From Gracilaria domingensis (lineage: Eukaryota > Rhodophyta > Florideophyceae > Gracilariales > Gracilariaceae), in the NCBI GenBank assembly GCA_022539475.1, contig VCMS01000302.1, positions 54,916 to 118,915 of the forward strand: a DNA stretch of 64,000 nucleotides. Direction: 5' to 3'. Below the pieces are notes generated by a model that searched no databases, was not told the DNA's origin, and worked only from the letters and a program-made list of their open reading frames with translations. Position numbers and translations under genes: made by a program. Positions 1-9,349 of the stretch are shown piece after piece; positions within the stretch are counted from its first letter, which is position 1; each line of letters begins with the position of its first letter.

Positions 1-2
1 TG

Positions 3-503
3 ACGGACTTACTGTTCGTGGCAAGGGATTTGAATAGGAGGCATGGTATTGTGAATGATGATGACAAGGGGTTCGTGGAGACCAGAAGTGATAGTGGCCT
101 TCCCAATTTCGTGTACAACAAACTGTGGCAGTGGAAAGAAGAAGTGGATTCTGCTATTGGGGACCTGTTGCAGAAGATGGATGCGTTTGTTATCTATCCC
201 GGCGATAAAAGTTGCGAAATTGTGGACAAGCGATACACAAAAGGAAGCGGAGGAGAAAATCTTGTGGATAATGAACCGAGATTTATTGATACGGATGACG
301 TCGTGACGTTCGGAAGTGCTTTGAGCGACGGGCCTTTGCATGAGGTAGGCGTGTACGGCGTTCACGTGAAAGAAGATTGTATCCCGGGTGGAGTACACAA
401 CCTGTTCGAAAGCGTGGAGGATGTACATTCGACAATTATGTTGGTGGCTCTGTTGTATGGCTACGAGGAAAAGCAGCAGGATAAAAACCACCATGAATCA
501 TAA
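3..503 (+). CDS. HAD-superfamily phosphatase paralogue, C-terminal part (5' end outside window)
   Basis: The frame is open from the window edge to the stop at 501-503, so the N-terminal half with the catalytic DxDGT motif is missing from view. What remains is about 165 residues resembling the end of a HAD type IIB hydrolase (Cof, sucrose-phosphatase or mannosyl-phosphoglycerate-phosphatase group). The cap-region phrase SDSGLPNFVYNKLWQWK matches STRKDSGLPNFTYNGLSKWK of the gene at 556-1526 on the other strand, so the two are paralogues. The family's metal-binding GDxxND motif reads GSALSD (around 321-338), so the first Asp is absent. It may be a catalytically altered copy. The substrate cannot be told from sequence. 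Confidence 0.75.
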   Translation, partial: TDLLFVARDLNRRHGIVNDDDKGFVETRSDSGLPNFVYNKLWQWKEEVDSAIGDLLQKMDAFVIYPGDKSCEIVDKRYTKGSGGENLVDNEPRFIDTDDVVTFGSALSDGPLHEVGVYGVHVKEDCIPGGVHNLFESVEDVHSTIMLVALLYGYEEKQQDKNHHES

Positions 504-555
504 AAGGGTATTGAGATATATACGACACTTTTATTACTAAGGTCTCATATCATAG

Positions 556-1526
556 CTAAGTATTAAAGGCATCGTAGCACTTGAAACAAATTCCAAGAGC
601 ATTTCTAAACCATTGACACTTGCATTTTCTGTACCCGTACAGTTCTGCCACCCTTCTGATGGTCTCATGCACGTCCTCCACCCCATCAACAAGATATGTT
701 ACCGCTGCTGGATGGTCTTCTCCCTTCACATGAACTGCCAGGGTTGCCATTTCATATAGAGGGCCATCATTGGAAGCATTCCCGAAAGCAACGATTAAAT
801 GTGTGTCGAACTGGGGGTCGTTTTCAACCAAGGCTAGCGCCCCACTATTTTCGTGAAACGAATGTCCCCTATGTCACAGTTTTCATCTTGAGGGTACGCA
901 ACCAGGTTTGGAAAGGATGTCAACACTTTTGAAATACCGGAGTTAACTTCTGTTTTCCACTTCGACAGTCCATTGTACGTGAAGTTAGGGAGTCCACTGT
1001 CTTTTCTAGTGCTCACCACTGCTTGTTGACGCTCTTCGTGAAGTCCGTGCGATTCATTTAAGGAGAGTGCAAGTCTCTCAAGTTCGGCTGCACATCTTTC
1101 GTAACCTTCCCTGTCAAGGTCCTGATCAATTTCGGTACCATTGGATAATCTCACCCGTGCGCCTTGGTTTCCAGAGATGCCAAAAGTGTAGCCACCCAGG
1201 TGCTCCATGAAACTCTCGGCATCCTCTATATCTCGCCCAGTAGCAATTCCGAAACCAACGCGTGCGTTGATGTACTTCATGCATTTGACTGTTTCGGCAG
1301 GAATGTTGTCCCCAGCTCTTTTCAGAGTACCGTCAACATCACTAATCACGGCGTAGCCATTTTCGAATATTTCGTTAGCCAGCTGCTGAGGAGTTACTTC
1401 TTGGGCTCTAACTTCCGAGTTATACATGTTTTGAAAGCTTTCGAAAGGGTTCGTTTTGCAAATGGGTGTGGGTATACAAATGAGAAGGATGTGATTGATG
1501 TTCACAAGGTGTTTCGTAGTATACAA
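556..1526 (-). pseudogene. HAD-superfamily (type IIB) phosphatase, frame interrupted once
   Basis: The first part (834-1526) carries the HAD nucleophile motif SDVDGTL, the following TGRDIED motif and the GISGNQGARV region. The second part (556-831) carries GNASNDGPLYEM, the equivalent of the metal-binding GDxxND motif with Asn for the first Asp. The two parts lie in different frames. A four-base homopolymer at 848-851 is where the alignment with the paralogue shifts, and one more base there would make a continuous protein of about 315 residues. This could be a sequencing slip, a recent mutation or an odd splice. The start may be 1526 or the later Met at 1427, which precedes the conserved part. 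The 3' end lies 52 bp from that of the convergent paralogue. Likely activity is hydrolysis of a sugar phosphate; the substrate is unknown. Confidence 0.75.
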
Positions 1527-2054
1527 AGAGTCTAAGAACGACCATATACGGGTATTGTAGTACTGTTCTAAAACGTTACTAGGAGGAGAAGTTTTTGCAT
1601 CGATTTGAAGTAAAGAAAGGATGATTTAGTCATAAATTATATGTACGGGTTCAAGTGGGTAAAGAAAACTGTAAATATCTTTAACATGAGCTTAGAAATC
1701 AAGAAGAGTAAAACAACCTCCATTATGGGTTGAAACCCATAAAAGGTTTACCTTACTTTATACGGGTGCCCCAAGTAATGCAAACGCTTAGTTCTTCAGA
1801 AATATCACAATTTTTGTACTTGTTTCGTTACTAGTATCGTGCACTTTAATGATATGGAATGACCATTTTCTATCTAGCAAAGTCTTAGCGAAGTATTAGT
1901 GATAAGGGATGTAGGATTTAAAGGGGCATATTTGAACCACAGAAGGACGAACAATATAAGTAATGTAATAGGAACAGGTCATTTCGATAAAGTAACTTTT
2001 ATGTTTAACTATCTCTAAAAGGTTTACAACACCGAAAAGTCATGTGTTCTAACC
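1527..2054. other. AT-rich intergenic stretch
   Basis: No convincing frame or repeat is visible. It separates the divergent side of the HAD gene from the 3' end of the next minus-strand gene, so it should hold the HAD promoter, but no clear TATA box stands out. Confidence 0.4.
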
Positions 2055-2957
2055 TCAAAGCTGGGGGAATGGGGAGGGGGATAACTTTTCCTTAACAACG
2101 TTGACGTAGTTTGTATGAAAAGGAGCGGGGTCACCGCCTACAATGTTTCTTTCTTGGCGGGAAAAGTCGTAGAAGTACGCGTTCCTAAACTGAAAGTCGG
2201 AGAAAGAAGTAGGGAAGCCAACGAGAGTTTTCCCATATGCAAGAAGTCGCCCAACGGTCTCTTCCAGGTGGAAAGTAGTACCTGTCTTAAGCGAAACTAT
2301 CTTCAACAGCTCTTTCATTATTGTGAGCACAACCGTACTGCACTCCGTAGCGACTACGTCCATAGGAATGAAACCTCTTGAGGCCCCGACGATGTTGAAC
2401 GATGATAGCCACACGAGCTTCTCATAATAGCTTACGAGAAATGTGTCTTCGTCGACAACCCCGCAAGTGAGACCCATAGACCTAAACCTGTCTGCAACGT
2501 TGGAGGCCCACTTTCCTGTTGCGACAGTGAGACCATCCGGACTTTGAGGAGTGACACCATCCTGCGGAGCTGCGTTTCTTGAGGGGACACCAACGTATAG
2601 GACAACTTTTGAACATTTGTCCACACCGAGCTTCGAAAGCAATGGTATGATGTCTCCATTCTGGAAGAAAACGAGATTCTCTCTGAGCGAATAAGGGCAA
2701 GCCTGAATTACGGTCTCCAGGGTGTTCGTTCTTCCACAAACTAGTATCGGTACATCAGAAAGATGAGAGGTAGCAGCCATGCTGCAGAATTCGTGTGCGG
2801 AAATGACCGTATCTTCTTCGTTCGCCAGCATGGTACCTATACGCCCCCTTCCAACAATAACGGCCCGAGTCCTTCGGGCGGGAGATGAGGCCTGAGGGAC
2901 GTCAGAGTATCTGGGACTCGGAGGCGGAGTCGGAGGCATGTCGGACTGGGAGTTCAT
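2055..2957 (-). CDS. Ketopantoate-reductase-like NAD(P)-binding protein
   Basis: A 300-residue protein is read from the Met at 2957. The frame extends 67 codons further up to 3158, but that stretch is Ser/Thr/His-rich and looks like leader or untranslated DNA; a plastid transit peptide is the alternative. Residues 32-45 form a Rossmann turn, AVIVGRGRIGTMLA, with the Gly-rich GRGRIG at about 36-41. It is followed by ILVCGRT and a long helix-rich C-terminal half containing KLVWLSSFNIVGA, which recalls the KxxxNxxxN region of ApbA/PanE-type reductases. The first 30 residues are Pro/Ser-rich and probably disordered. The canonical catalytic Lys/Asn pair is not clear, so substrate and even reductase activity are uncertain. 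Relatives of this type are annotated in plants and algae as uncharacterised ApbA-like proteins. Confidence 0.6.
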   Translation of the reverse strand: MNSQSDMPPTPPPSPRYSDVPQASSPARRTRAVIVGRGRIGTMLANEEDTVISAHEFCSMAATSHLSDVPILVCGRTNTLETVIQACPYSLRENLVFFQNGDIIPLLSKLGVDKCSKVVLYVGVPSRNAAPQDGVTPQSPDGLTVATGKWASNVADRFRSMGLTCGVVDEDTFLVSYYEKLVWLSSFNIVGASRGFIPMDVVATECSTVVLTIMKELLKIVSLKTGTTFHLEETVGRLLAYGKTLVGFPTSFSDFQFRNAYFYDFSRQERNIVGGDPAPFHTNYVNVVKEKLSPSPFPQL

Positions 2958-3354
2958 TGCAAGTGTTCGATTGTTTTTGTGTGACGATAAAAAGGGAAGA
3001 TGGGGCGGAGAACTGCTGGGGTAAAGAGTGATACGTAAGTACAAACGGTTGGGAAGCGCAGAACGGGAACATGGTTCACTTTGTGAAAGTGAGCGAAATG
3101 TATGATATGTGATTGTACTGAATGAATGATAGGCCTTGTATGAGACGACAAGCCACAAAGTGTGATGATGTTTTATGAAAGGTAGGTGGAAGAGTAGAAA
3201 GTGTGCAATGAATGAAACTGATTTCGAACCTGAGTTGTAAAGTAGTTGTAAAGTACGAGTTACGGGGAGCTTGAATACAGGATGAAAGGAGCCATTTTGG
3301 CTTCATAAATGAGGTGAACGGGTTTTATAGCTTCAATCAGATTGCCATAATTAA

Positions 3355-3675
3355 AAGGATGGAGTTGGATTGCGCCCGAATACGTCTATAAAGGTCGTAG
3401 AAGCACTTATGAAGGAAGGAGTTGTAGACATGTTATTGTTGATGACGGTGGAGCCAGGGTTTGGAGGACAGGCGTTTATGGAGGGTGTTCTTGATAAGGT
3501 GCGAGATGCAAGGGAGTTGTACCCAAGAATAGGGATACAGGTGGATGGAGGTATTGGACTGAGTACTGTGAAAGCAGTAGTGAAGGCCGGTGCAAACATT
3601 TCAGTTGCAGGATCTGCCATCTTTGGCTCGAGTAACCCAGCTCATGTCATAGCTGGTTTTCGAAAGGTTGGTTAG
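3355..3675 (+). pseudogene. Ribulose-phosphate 3-epimerase, C-terminal fragment
   Basis: About 106 residues match the second half of ribulose-5-phosphate 3-epimerase, the pentose-phosphate and Calvin-cycle enzyme: GVGLRPNTS, then MTVEPGFGGQAFM (loop over the active site), then IQVDGGI with the metal-binding Asp, then VAGSAIFGS (phosphate-binding). Family members are about 220 residues, so the first 110-120 are missing. An in-frame stop lies at 3352-3354 and no epimerase N-terminus is found in the 400 bp upstream, which belongs to the divergent neighbour. A truncated gene copy is likeliest. A 3' exon is possible, because AAG at 3355-3357 could be an acceptor, but no upstream exon is visible here. 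Confidence 0.8.
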
Positions 3676-3747
3676 AGATAGTAGCATAAATTTATTGTTT
3701 ATTACATTGTTACCTTTACGTGTTATCACAACTAAATTCTCCGTCTC

Positions 3748-4090
3748 CATTGGAGATGTATTTCTCTTGTATCACAACCGGGAAAGGATGTGAGAGAACA
3801 TAAATATATCCCCAGTGGACGCTGAGAGGGAGGATGAACTACTCTACGTGCTATCATTGTTACCCATCCGGTGTCGAGTGGTGACATATTCTTTTTTTGT
3901 CACAACCCACAAAGGATGTGACGGAAGAAGAACATGCCCCCAGTCGACAGAGGGTGAGCAACTCTAAGTACAATCACTAGTCCCTAGCTTGCCTCCACTG
4001 GCAATATCTTCCTGTTTTGCTATAACCATCGAGTGGGGTTATGGTGGAAGAGAAAAATATCGCCGGTCGAGGCGAGGTGGGTGGGGACTA
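3748..4090. repeat. Three degenerate tandem units of about 120-130 bp, each with a hairpin
   Basis: Anchor phrases ATCACAACC (about 3771), GTCACAACC (about 3899) and GCTATAACC (about 4019) each lead into a fold-back region followed by a matching CCCCAGT/CGCCGGT phrase. The third copy has a good stem, CTATAACC against GGTTATGG (4020-4045). Divergence between units is high, so this is an old local duplication. Confidence 0.5.
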
Positions 4091-4306
4091 TGTGAAGAGG
4101 GGACAGAGAGATGGCGCTTAAATAGTGGAAGGTGCGGAGGTGTACAGTGGATGTTTTGGCGGGAAATGGGATGAGGGAAACAGGGACAATCATGGTGCTG
4201 GATATAGCCCGTGTGGTTGGACAGTGGGGGTGGACAGCACAGTTTAGCTCGATTGCACTGTATCGCAGCGGAAACTTCGATCCAACTACTACTTCTTTTT
4301 CTGAAG

Positions 4307-4708
4307 ATGTCGAACGGATACGTGAAGGATGAGGAGCTGTGGGTGCTGTTGGAGGGGAAGGAGGTACCGCAGACGCCGTCACCAAAGCGGGAAGAGGACG
4401 TGATTACGGCGGCTGGTCGGATGTCGCAGAAGAAGGAAGTGGCTGAGGAAGGAAAGAAGTGTGAGGCGAGGAGAGGGGATGGTGATGAGGTGGAGAAGGG
4501 GGTAGAATTGGAGGTGGAGGGGGTCGCAATGGAGAGAAGGGGTGCGGTGCATCTGAGTCAGTTAGAGGTTGGAGACCAGATAGAGAGTGGGGGCGGAGAG
4601 GGTGACAGGGAGATGCGGTTTGTGGGGGAGATGAAGGCGAGGGTGGGGATGTTGGGGTTGGTGATGAAGGAGCAACTGGACGATGGAATTGTGGAGATTG
4701 TAACGTAA
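4307..4708 (+). CDS. Unknown acidic, Gly/Glu-rich protein, first part of a split frame
   Basis: A 133-residue frame begins with MSNGYVKDEELWVLLEGKEV, which looks like a real N-terminus, then becomes Glu/Lys/Gly-rich. It ends at TAA 4706-4708, and the same frame restarts with ATG at 4709 and runs another 175 codons. Both parts share a strongly purine-rich coding strand. Either a single in-frame stop splits one gene, or the stop sits in a short intron: GT at 4700 and AG at 4755-4756 would remove 57 bp and keep frame. No family recognised. Confidence 0.45.
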   Translation: MSNGYVKDEELWVLLEGKEVPQTPSPKREEDVITAAGRMSQKKEVAEEGKKCEARRGDGDEVEKGVELEVEGVAMERRGAVHLSQLEVGDQIESGGGEGDREMRFVGEMKARVGMLGLVMKEQLDDGIVEIVT

Positions 4709-5236
4709 ATGGGCGGTGTGGTGCTGAGTGGGGGTGGTAGTGGTGTTTCGGTTGAGGCGATTTCGAGCCTGCGGAATTCGTTGTCGGTATTGGGAGTGGA
4801 GATGAGAAATCATGTGTATGGGATGGTGGAGTGTGCGGGAAGGGAGGTTGGAGAGTTGCGGGAGGAGAATAGGGTTCTGAACGAGAGGTTGGACGTGCTG
4901 GAGAAGGAGGTGAAGGAGTTGTGCAAGAGGCAAAGATTGGTGGAAGAGGAGACGGTGAAAGGAGATGTGGAGGAAAAGACGGAGAAGGGAAGTGTGGGAA
5001 GGGTGGCGGTGCAGAAGGGGTCTCCTGTGACACCGAAGACAAAGGGTGGTGGGGTTGGGGATGGGAAGAGCCGTCTGAAGAAGAGGCGTAAGGAGATGAA
5101 GAAGGTGGTGGAGGAGGTGCCGCGGGAGGGAGTGGGAGCTCCGGTGGTGACTGGGTTTAGGAGTGCGGCGGAGGTAGCGCGGACTGCGAAGGGGATTCTG
5201 AGGGGACAGGAGGAGAGAAGGATGGGAGGGATTTGA
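4709..5236 (+). CDS. Unknown coiled-coil protein, second part of the split frame
   Basis: This part has 175 residues. About residues 30-85 show a heptad-like leucine pattern (REVGELREENRVLNERLDVL and on) typical of a parallel coiled coil. A basic, Pro/Lys-rich tail contains KSRLKKRRKEMKK, a possible nuclear signal. It lies immediately downstream and in frame with 4307-4708, so the two are probably one protein of about 290-310 residues with an acidic N-terminal half and coiled-coil-basic C-terminal half. The long His/Pro-rich frames on the other strand are shadows of this purine-rich sequence. Function unknown; the order acidic, coiled coil, basic would suit a DNA- or chromatin-associated protein. 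Confidence 0.45.
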   Translation: MGGVVLSGGGSGVSVEAISSLRNSLSVLGVEMRNHVYGMVECAGREVGELREENRVLNERLDVLEKEVKELCKRQRLVEEETVKGDVEEKTEKGSVGRVAVQKGSPVTPKTKGGGVGDGKSRLKKRRKEMKKVVEEVPREGVGAPVVTGFRSAAEVARTAKGILRGQEERRMGGI

Positions 5237-5715
5237 AGCCGTTTTGGGGCGAGGCGGGTATACGAGAAGGGGGAGAGTTGTGCACCTGACTTCTACAAAA
5301 TGAACGCGTGATGGGCGAGAAATGGGTAAATAGCGGGGGTGGTGTGGACTGGGAAGAAGTGATGGGATGATTGAGGTGGGATGAGTTGCGATTGGCATTG
5401 CAACATGGGAGAAAATGGAAACGCAAACTAGCACGAGTGCAGTTTTGAGAGAGGGTCGCGGAAAAGAGTGAATGGGGTGGTGCGGCGAAGTAGAACCTCT
5501 ACAAAAACTAGGGGACCCAAGCACTAAACTGCGCGAGATGGAATTTAATATTCCAAAATTTCTTAATTTTTTGAGTGCCAGCCTCTGCTACTCCCTCGCG
5601 CGCCCCAAATAGCCCCAAAACTAGCTTAGTTTCCAAAGCGAACAGACTATATTCCACTTTGCAGAACACAGACGCAGTTTCAAATGAGCGCAATACTTAC
5701 TTGCGATGCTACCAA
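5237..5715. other. Intergenic, no gene seen
   Basis: No supported frame. A strong 5' splice-site-like sequence on the minus strand (CAA|GTAAGTATT, 5692-5703) lies just inside the LTR-like unit that follows. Confidence 0.35.
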
Positions 5716-6232
5716 TGTTAGAACACTGGGTCTGAGGTTGAGAACGTGAACGATGGTGACTGCCGAGGAGAGTTCGGGCAGTCGACCAGGGTTTATATGG
5801 AGAATCGGACCTTCGAAAATAAGGTCGCTAACGCAGATTTCTAGAATATCCCTCAAACTAATGTGTCTATGAGTACTGGCCCTTGCGTCGGAATTAGTGT
5901 AGAAACTGTGCGTAGAAATCGACAGTGGAGTCGTCTAGAAGCTTCTAGAAGTTCCTGCAACGTGTCCATTTGTAGAAGTTCCAGCAAGGCACCGGAACTA
6001 TGAAGTCAGTCATGACGTCAACTGACGAGGCAGACATCACACGTGACATGTCTTGGTAACATTATGACAACTAATGTCAAACAAAGACTCTGAGGATCAT
6101 TAGGGTATCAAATCGGATCGCTAGATCACGGGGAATTCAAAGAAAGCATCAAAACATTAAATGACTAACTAAAAGTGTAGCAATATAACAAATTCAAATA
6201 AAAACATGACCAGAATTAACGAAATCCTAACA
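5716..6232 (-). mobile_element. LTR-like unit (solo or truncated) with heat-shock elements
   Basis: The unit is 517 bp, bounded by TGTTAG and CTAACA. Read on the minus strand, a purine tract (GTAGGAGAAAC) abuts its start and TTGGTAGCATC abuts its end. That phrase resembles the sequence (CGGTAGCATC, 51861-51870) next to the LTR end of the gypsy fossil further right, so it may be a primer-binding site. Within it, heat-shock-type pentamers lie about 140-190 bp upstream of a TATA-like box, the layout of an LTR promoter. No recognisable gag or pol adjoins it, and no matching target duplication is visible. Family is probably LTR retrotransposon, perhaps copia-like. Confidence 0.45.
5937..5983 (-). 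promoter_or_regulatory. Heat-shock element cluster
   Basis: 5937-5956 reads aGAAg-cTTCt-aGAAg-tTCCt, four alternating nGAAn/nTTCn pentamers, the binding pattern for trimeric heat-shock factor. A second pair, aGAAg-tTCCa, is at 5974-5983. On the minus strand they precede a TATA-like CATATAAACC (about 5788-5797). Confidence 0.6.
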
Positions 6233-7862
6233 GTTTCTCCTACATCTCTCAGCAGTATGTGCCATCTACCTTGAGGAATAGAGACTTGTTTCTTTTGTAA
6301 AACGTTGTGCGCATCACATTTGTTCTTCAAAGTTTCTTCATGCTCTAAGAATTACAACGGCGCATAGACTGCGCTGGGGCCACGATACGTTGGAGACGAT
6401 GATTTTGGTCCGATACAGATGTGCGCCAGAGGGAAGATCTGTAGATATCGTTAGTGCTGTGAGTGCTCTTTTTTTCTTGAAGTTGGAAGACGGTGGCTCT
6501 GAAGGGTTAAAACTGCGCCCAATCAGATGGTCAGATTTGATTTTAAATTGAACGTATCAGACAGGCGCGGGAGATTCATCTATTCCGTAAGACTACTGTG
6601 GACAGCGAATAAAAATAAGTTCTAAAGAGCTAAAATACATACGCCACGATATGGGTGACGGGCTAATCACACTACGGCATGCAAGAACGAATCAAAACCG
6701 TCTGAAAAGCGAACGACATCAAAATATTACTTGCATGCACTAGGGGTTTCTCTTTTCGAGCAACGCAAGCACCAAGACAGCCGTTGCGCATGTTGCGCTC
6801 ACTATGAATGATGCTTGGGAGGCGCAGGCTGTGCGCTCACACCCATCACCACCGCATCGCATCGCATACTGTCTCTTTGCGTCTCACTGCTCCAGCAACT
6901 CACTCGGTGCATGCGCCCCCGCCCGGTGCGCCTGCTCCGTGACGATCATTGACGTCGTTTCTGTCCGGCCACCTTTTTTTATGCGTTAGCAGTCCATGGA
7001 GTACTCTGTGCCCTGACATGCTGCACCCGCTTTTGTTAGTCTGGCCAGCACAATTGACAAACTCACAATGTGATCACCGCCAGTTACCCTCGTCCTCGAA
7101 ACCATCACGTGAACCGTTTCTGCGTGGTGACCAGTGACGCACCATGTGCGTGCGCACAATTTCTGTCATCATGGGTTTACTCCCCATAATCTACGTTGTA
7201 AGAAATTGGGTTCTAGCTTACCCCTACAAGAAATTTTTGGAAAAAGAGGAGTGCAATTTGAGGTTCCCGAGCACTCATGGATGGTACTTGGATGCCAGCT
7301 GGACCTCATTTGGAGCGCATGCGATGTCTGCTTGCAGCTCAATTTCGAGGTGTCCAAATGGAGGACATGCGCCATGCCGATGGAGGGCACTATGAGTGCA
7401 AGCGATACACATTGCACTCCATCTGCGCCCACATTGCTTTCATGTTGCTCCCTGCGTTGTCAAATTGCAATCCAAGAGCACTCCGAATAATGAAATAAAT
7501 AATTAAAAGAATTGATTTGCCGTTGCAGGGGGTGTGCAAATAGAACGCGGATGGCGTACACAGAAAGTGCACTTGGAGGTTCAGCAGAGCAAAATTTGCA
7601 CTCCAAATGGGGTCAAAAAATGAAAAATGTTCTTCTAGGGTACGCTTTGCTGATTCTGATCGTTGCATCGCTACTGTACGCACGTAACAAACGAGAAGCA
7701 CCTAAAATGTGGCAACCACCGAAACGCAGAACCGGAGGAAACAGCTTAGAACCAATACGGGGAAATTCATTTCATTCCGATAATCAGAGAATGAAGGTCA
7801 CTAACAATCGCATAACAGAATGCAGTGCAAATCAGCGGAATTATGCCAGCTTCTTGTAGATT
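6233..7862. other. Repeat-like intergenic DNA without a supported gene
   Basis: Frames here are short and show no family. GGAGTGCAATTT (7249-7260) recurs inverted as AAATTTGCACTCC (7593-7605), so 7.2-7.6 kb may be a small inverted-repeat element, but divergence is too high to be sure. Confidence 0.3.
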
Positions 7863-8169
7863 GCGGATCGACTCTGTGGTGCAACCCAGAACAACCGAAA
7901 AACGCACAGGATTTCCGAAGTCGTAGTGCCTTTGGGAGGCAGCTCGGCGGAAGACCCTCGGTTGACATATGGGACCTGGGTGTGAAACCAGTGGTCTAGA
8001 GAGGTATCTCAGGCGCAATTTTCTGTCATTAGCTTTTCAATCCGGTTTCTCTAAAGAGAGTTATTTTCGTATTATTCTAATTTGTTTTCGATGCCAATTT
8101 CCCGTCAATATTTTTGGCTTCCTATCTCCTAGTACAATCATTCTGGCGTGCGGTGAATACGGGGCGTGC

Positions 8170-8271
8170 ACGGGTTTATTTAAAAAATTAAGTGTTCCAA
8201 CTCAGGATGTGCACAAATGGTGCACGGAATAGACTGTCATTTTGAACACTCAATTTTCTAAATAAACCCGT
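8170..8271. repeat. Long hairpin, 28-bp arms
   Basis: Arms 8170-8197 and 8244-8271 are inverted copies with two mismatches (ACGGGTTTATTTAAAAAATT against its partner) around a 46-bp spacer that itself contains GTGCAC twice. It may be the core of a small inverted-repeat element inserted in LTR module C. Confidence 0.7.
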
Positions 8272-9002
8272 AAATACCACGTGCATACCACGTGTTTTTC
8301 TTCTAGGGATCTCTCAATAAAAATGAAACAAATGCCATTTCAATCAATTAACAGAGAACCTAAAGAGTTCCTCTTGAAGCGTGAATGAAATCTTAATGAC
8401 AGACGTACTCCAGTTTTTCCGCCTGGGTATTTTTACGCAGGTGACTGAAGAAAGACGGACAGAGGGCGATCAACAGCTCAAACGCTATAAAACGTGCAGC
8501 ACGCGAGAGCGTGAGCCACAGACTCCAAGGGGAGGTGTAGCCCGAAAAAGGAAGAAGGGATGCTAAGATCCGAAAGAGGAGTCACGGGCCGTACGGACAC
8601 AGGCAAGAGACCCGAAGATGGAGAAAGAAAGAACGAAGAACAAATAAAGAAACCCACTACTGGGGCGGAAATCTGTCCTGCATTCAGGAGATCATAAACA
8701 ATTGGCACTCAACACCGCATGGTGTACTAAGAAATCCTAAGTGTCCGAAGAAGAATACTCGCACTTATATTTCTCGAGGTGATACTCCAAATAAAGTAAT
8801 ACAGAAGCAAGGGCAGCCGTCGCCTACAGCCCACACTTGAGAGATGAGTCTCAAGTGCCCTGTGATCCGAGTGGCAGTTCTCGAAGGAGTAGCTTGGCTG
8901 ATTTACCATCAGGGGGTTTCGGCGCTGCTGCACCTCCTAAGTACTTCAGATGCTGGGGAATATGGCCCATTGCAGTAGTGTACACCGGTGGGGGTGGTAC
9001 AT

Positions 9003-9128
9003 GTACGCAACCTCACTGTCAGGGCGTCAAAATAAAGACAGCCAAAACATTCCTTGGTTTTACGCGTACGCAACCATACTGTTAGGGTGTCAAAATAAAG
9101 ACTAGCTAAAACATTTCCCAAAAGATTT
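9003..9128. repeat. 63-bp tandem duplication inside LTR module C
   Basis: GTACGCAACC...CTGT.AGGG.GTCAAAATAAAGAC appears at 9003-9065 and again at 9066-9128 with few differences. Modules A and B carry one copy, so this is a duplication private to copy C. Confidence 0.8.
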
Positions 9129-9349
9129 AAAACAGTGCATTGAACTATCCACCTCCACCTGTCCACACCCTGTTGGTTCCCAGGGACCATGCTTGCCATG
9201 TAAAGGGGCACAACTAACAATAAATTAAATAACTTTCAGAAACACCTATGAGGGATGCAACTCATAACTCTTGAGTGCCACGTGCATCGGCGCATCGCTC
9301 AAGTATGAGGAGTATTTTTGTCAGAAAAACCCCTGAAATTGGTTTTGTT

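Larger units (their letters stand above)
7863..9320 (-). mobile_element. Hairpin-rich LTR module, copy C (decayed)
   Basis: Read on the minus strand it matches modules A (about 41.0-41.97 kb) and B (about 12.7-13.48 kb) in order: GAGCGATGCGCC, CCTGACAGTG, GAGAACTGCCACT, the core CCGCCCCAGTAGTGGG (8653-8668), a pyrimidine-rich tract, CACACCCAGGTCC and an end at TTGCACCACA. About 380 bp (8020-8400) has no counterpart in A or B and looks like a later insertion carrying a long hairpin. Probably LTR debris of the same group as the chromoviruses at the right end. Old and broken. Confidence 0.6.

Noticed and set aside
4404-5524. Minus-strand Pro/Ser/His-rich frames of 212 and 320 codons
   Set aside because: Shadows of the purine-rich coiled-coil gene; low complexity, no domain.
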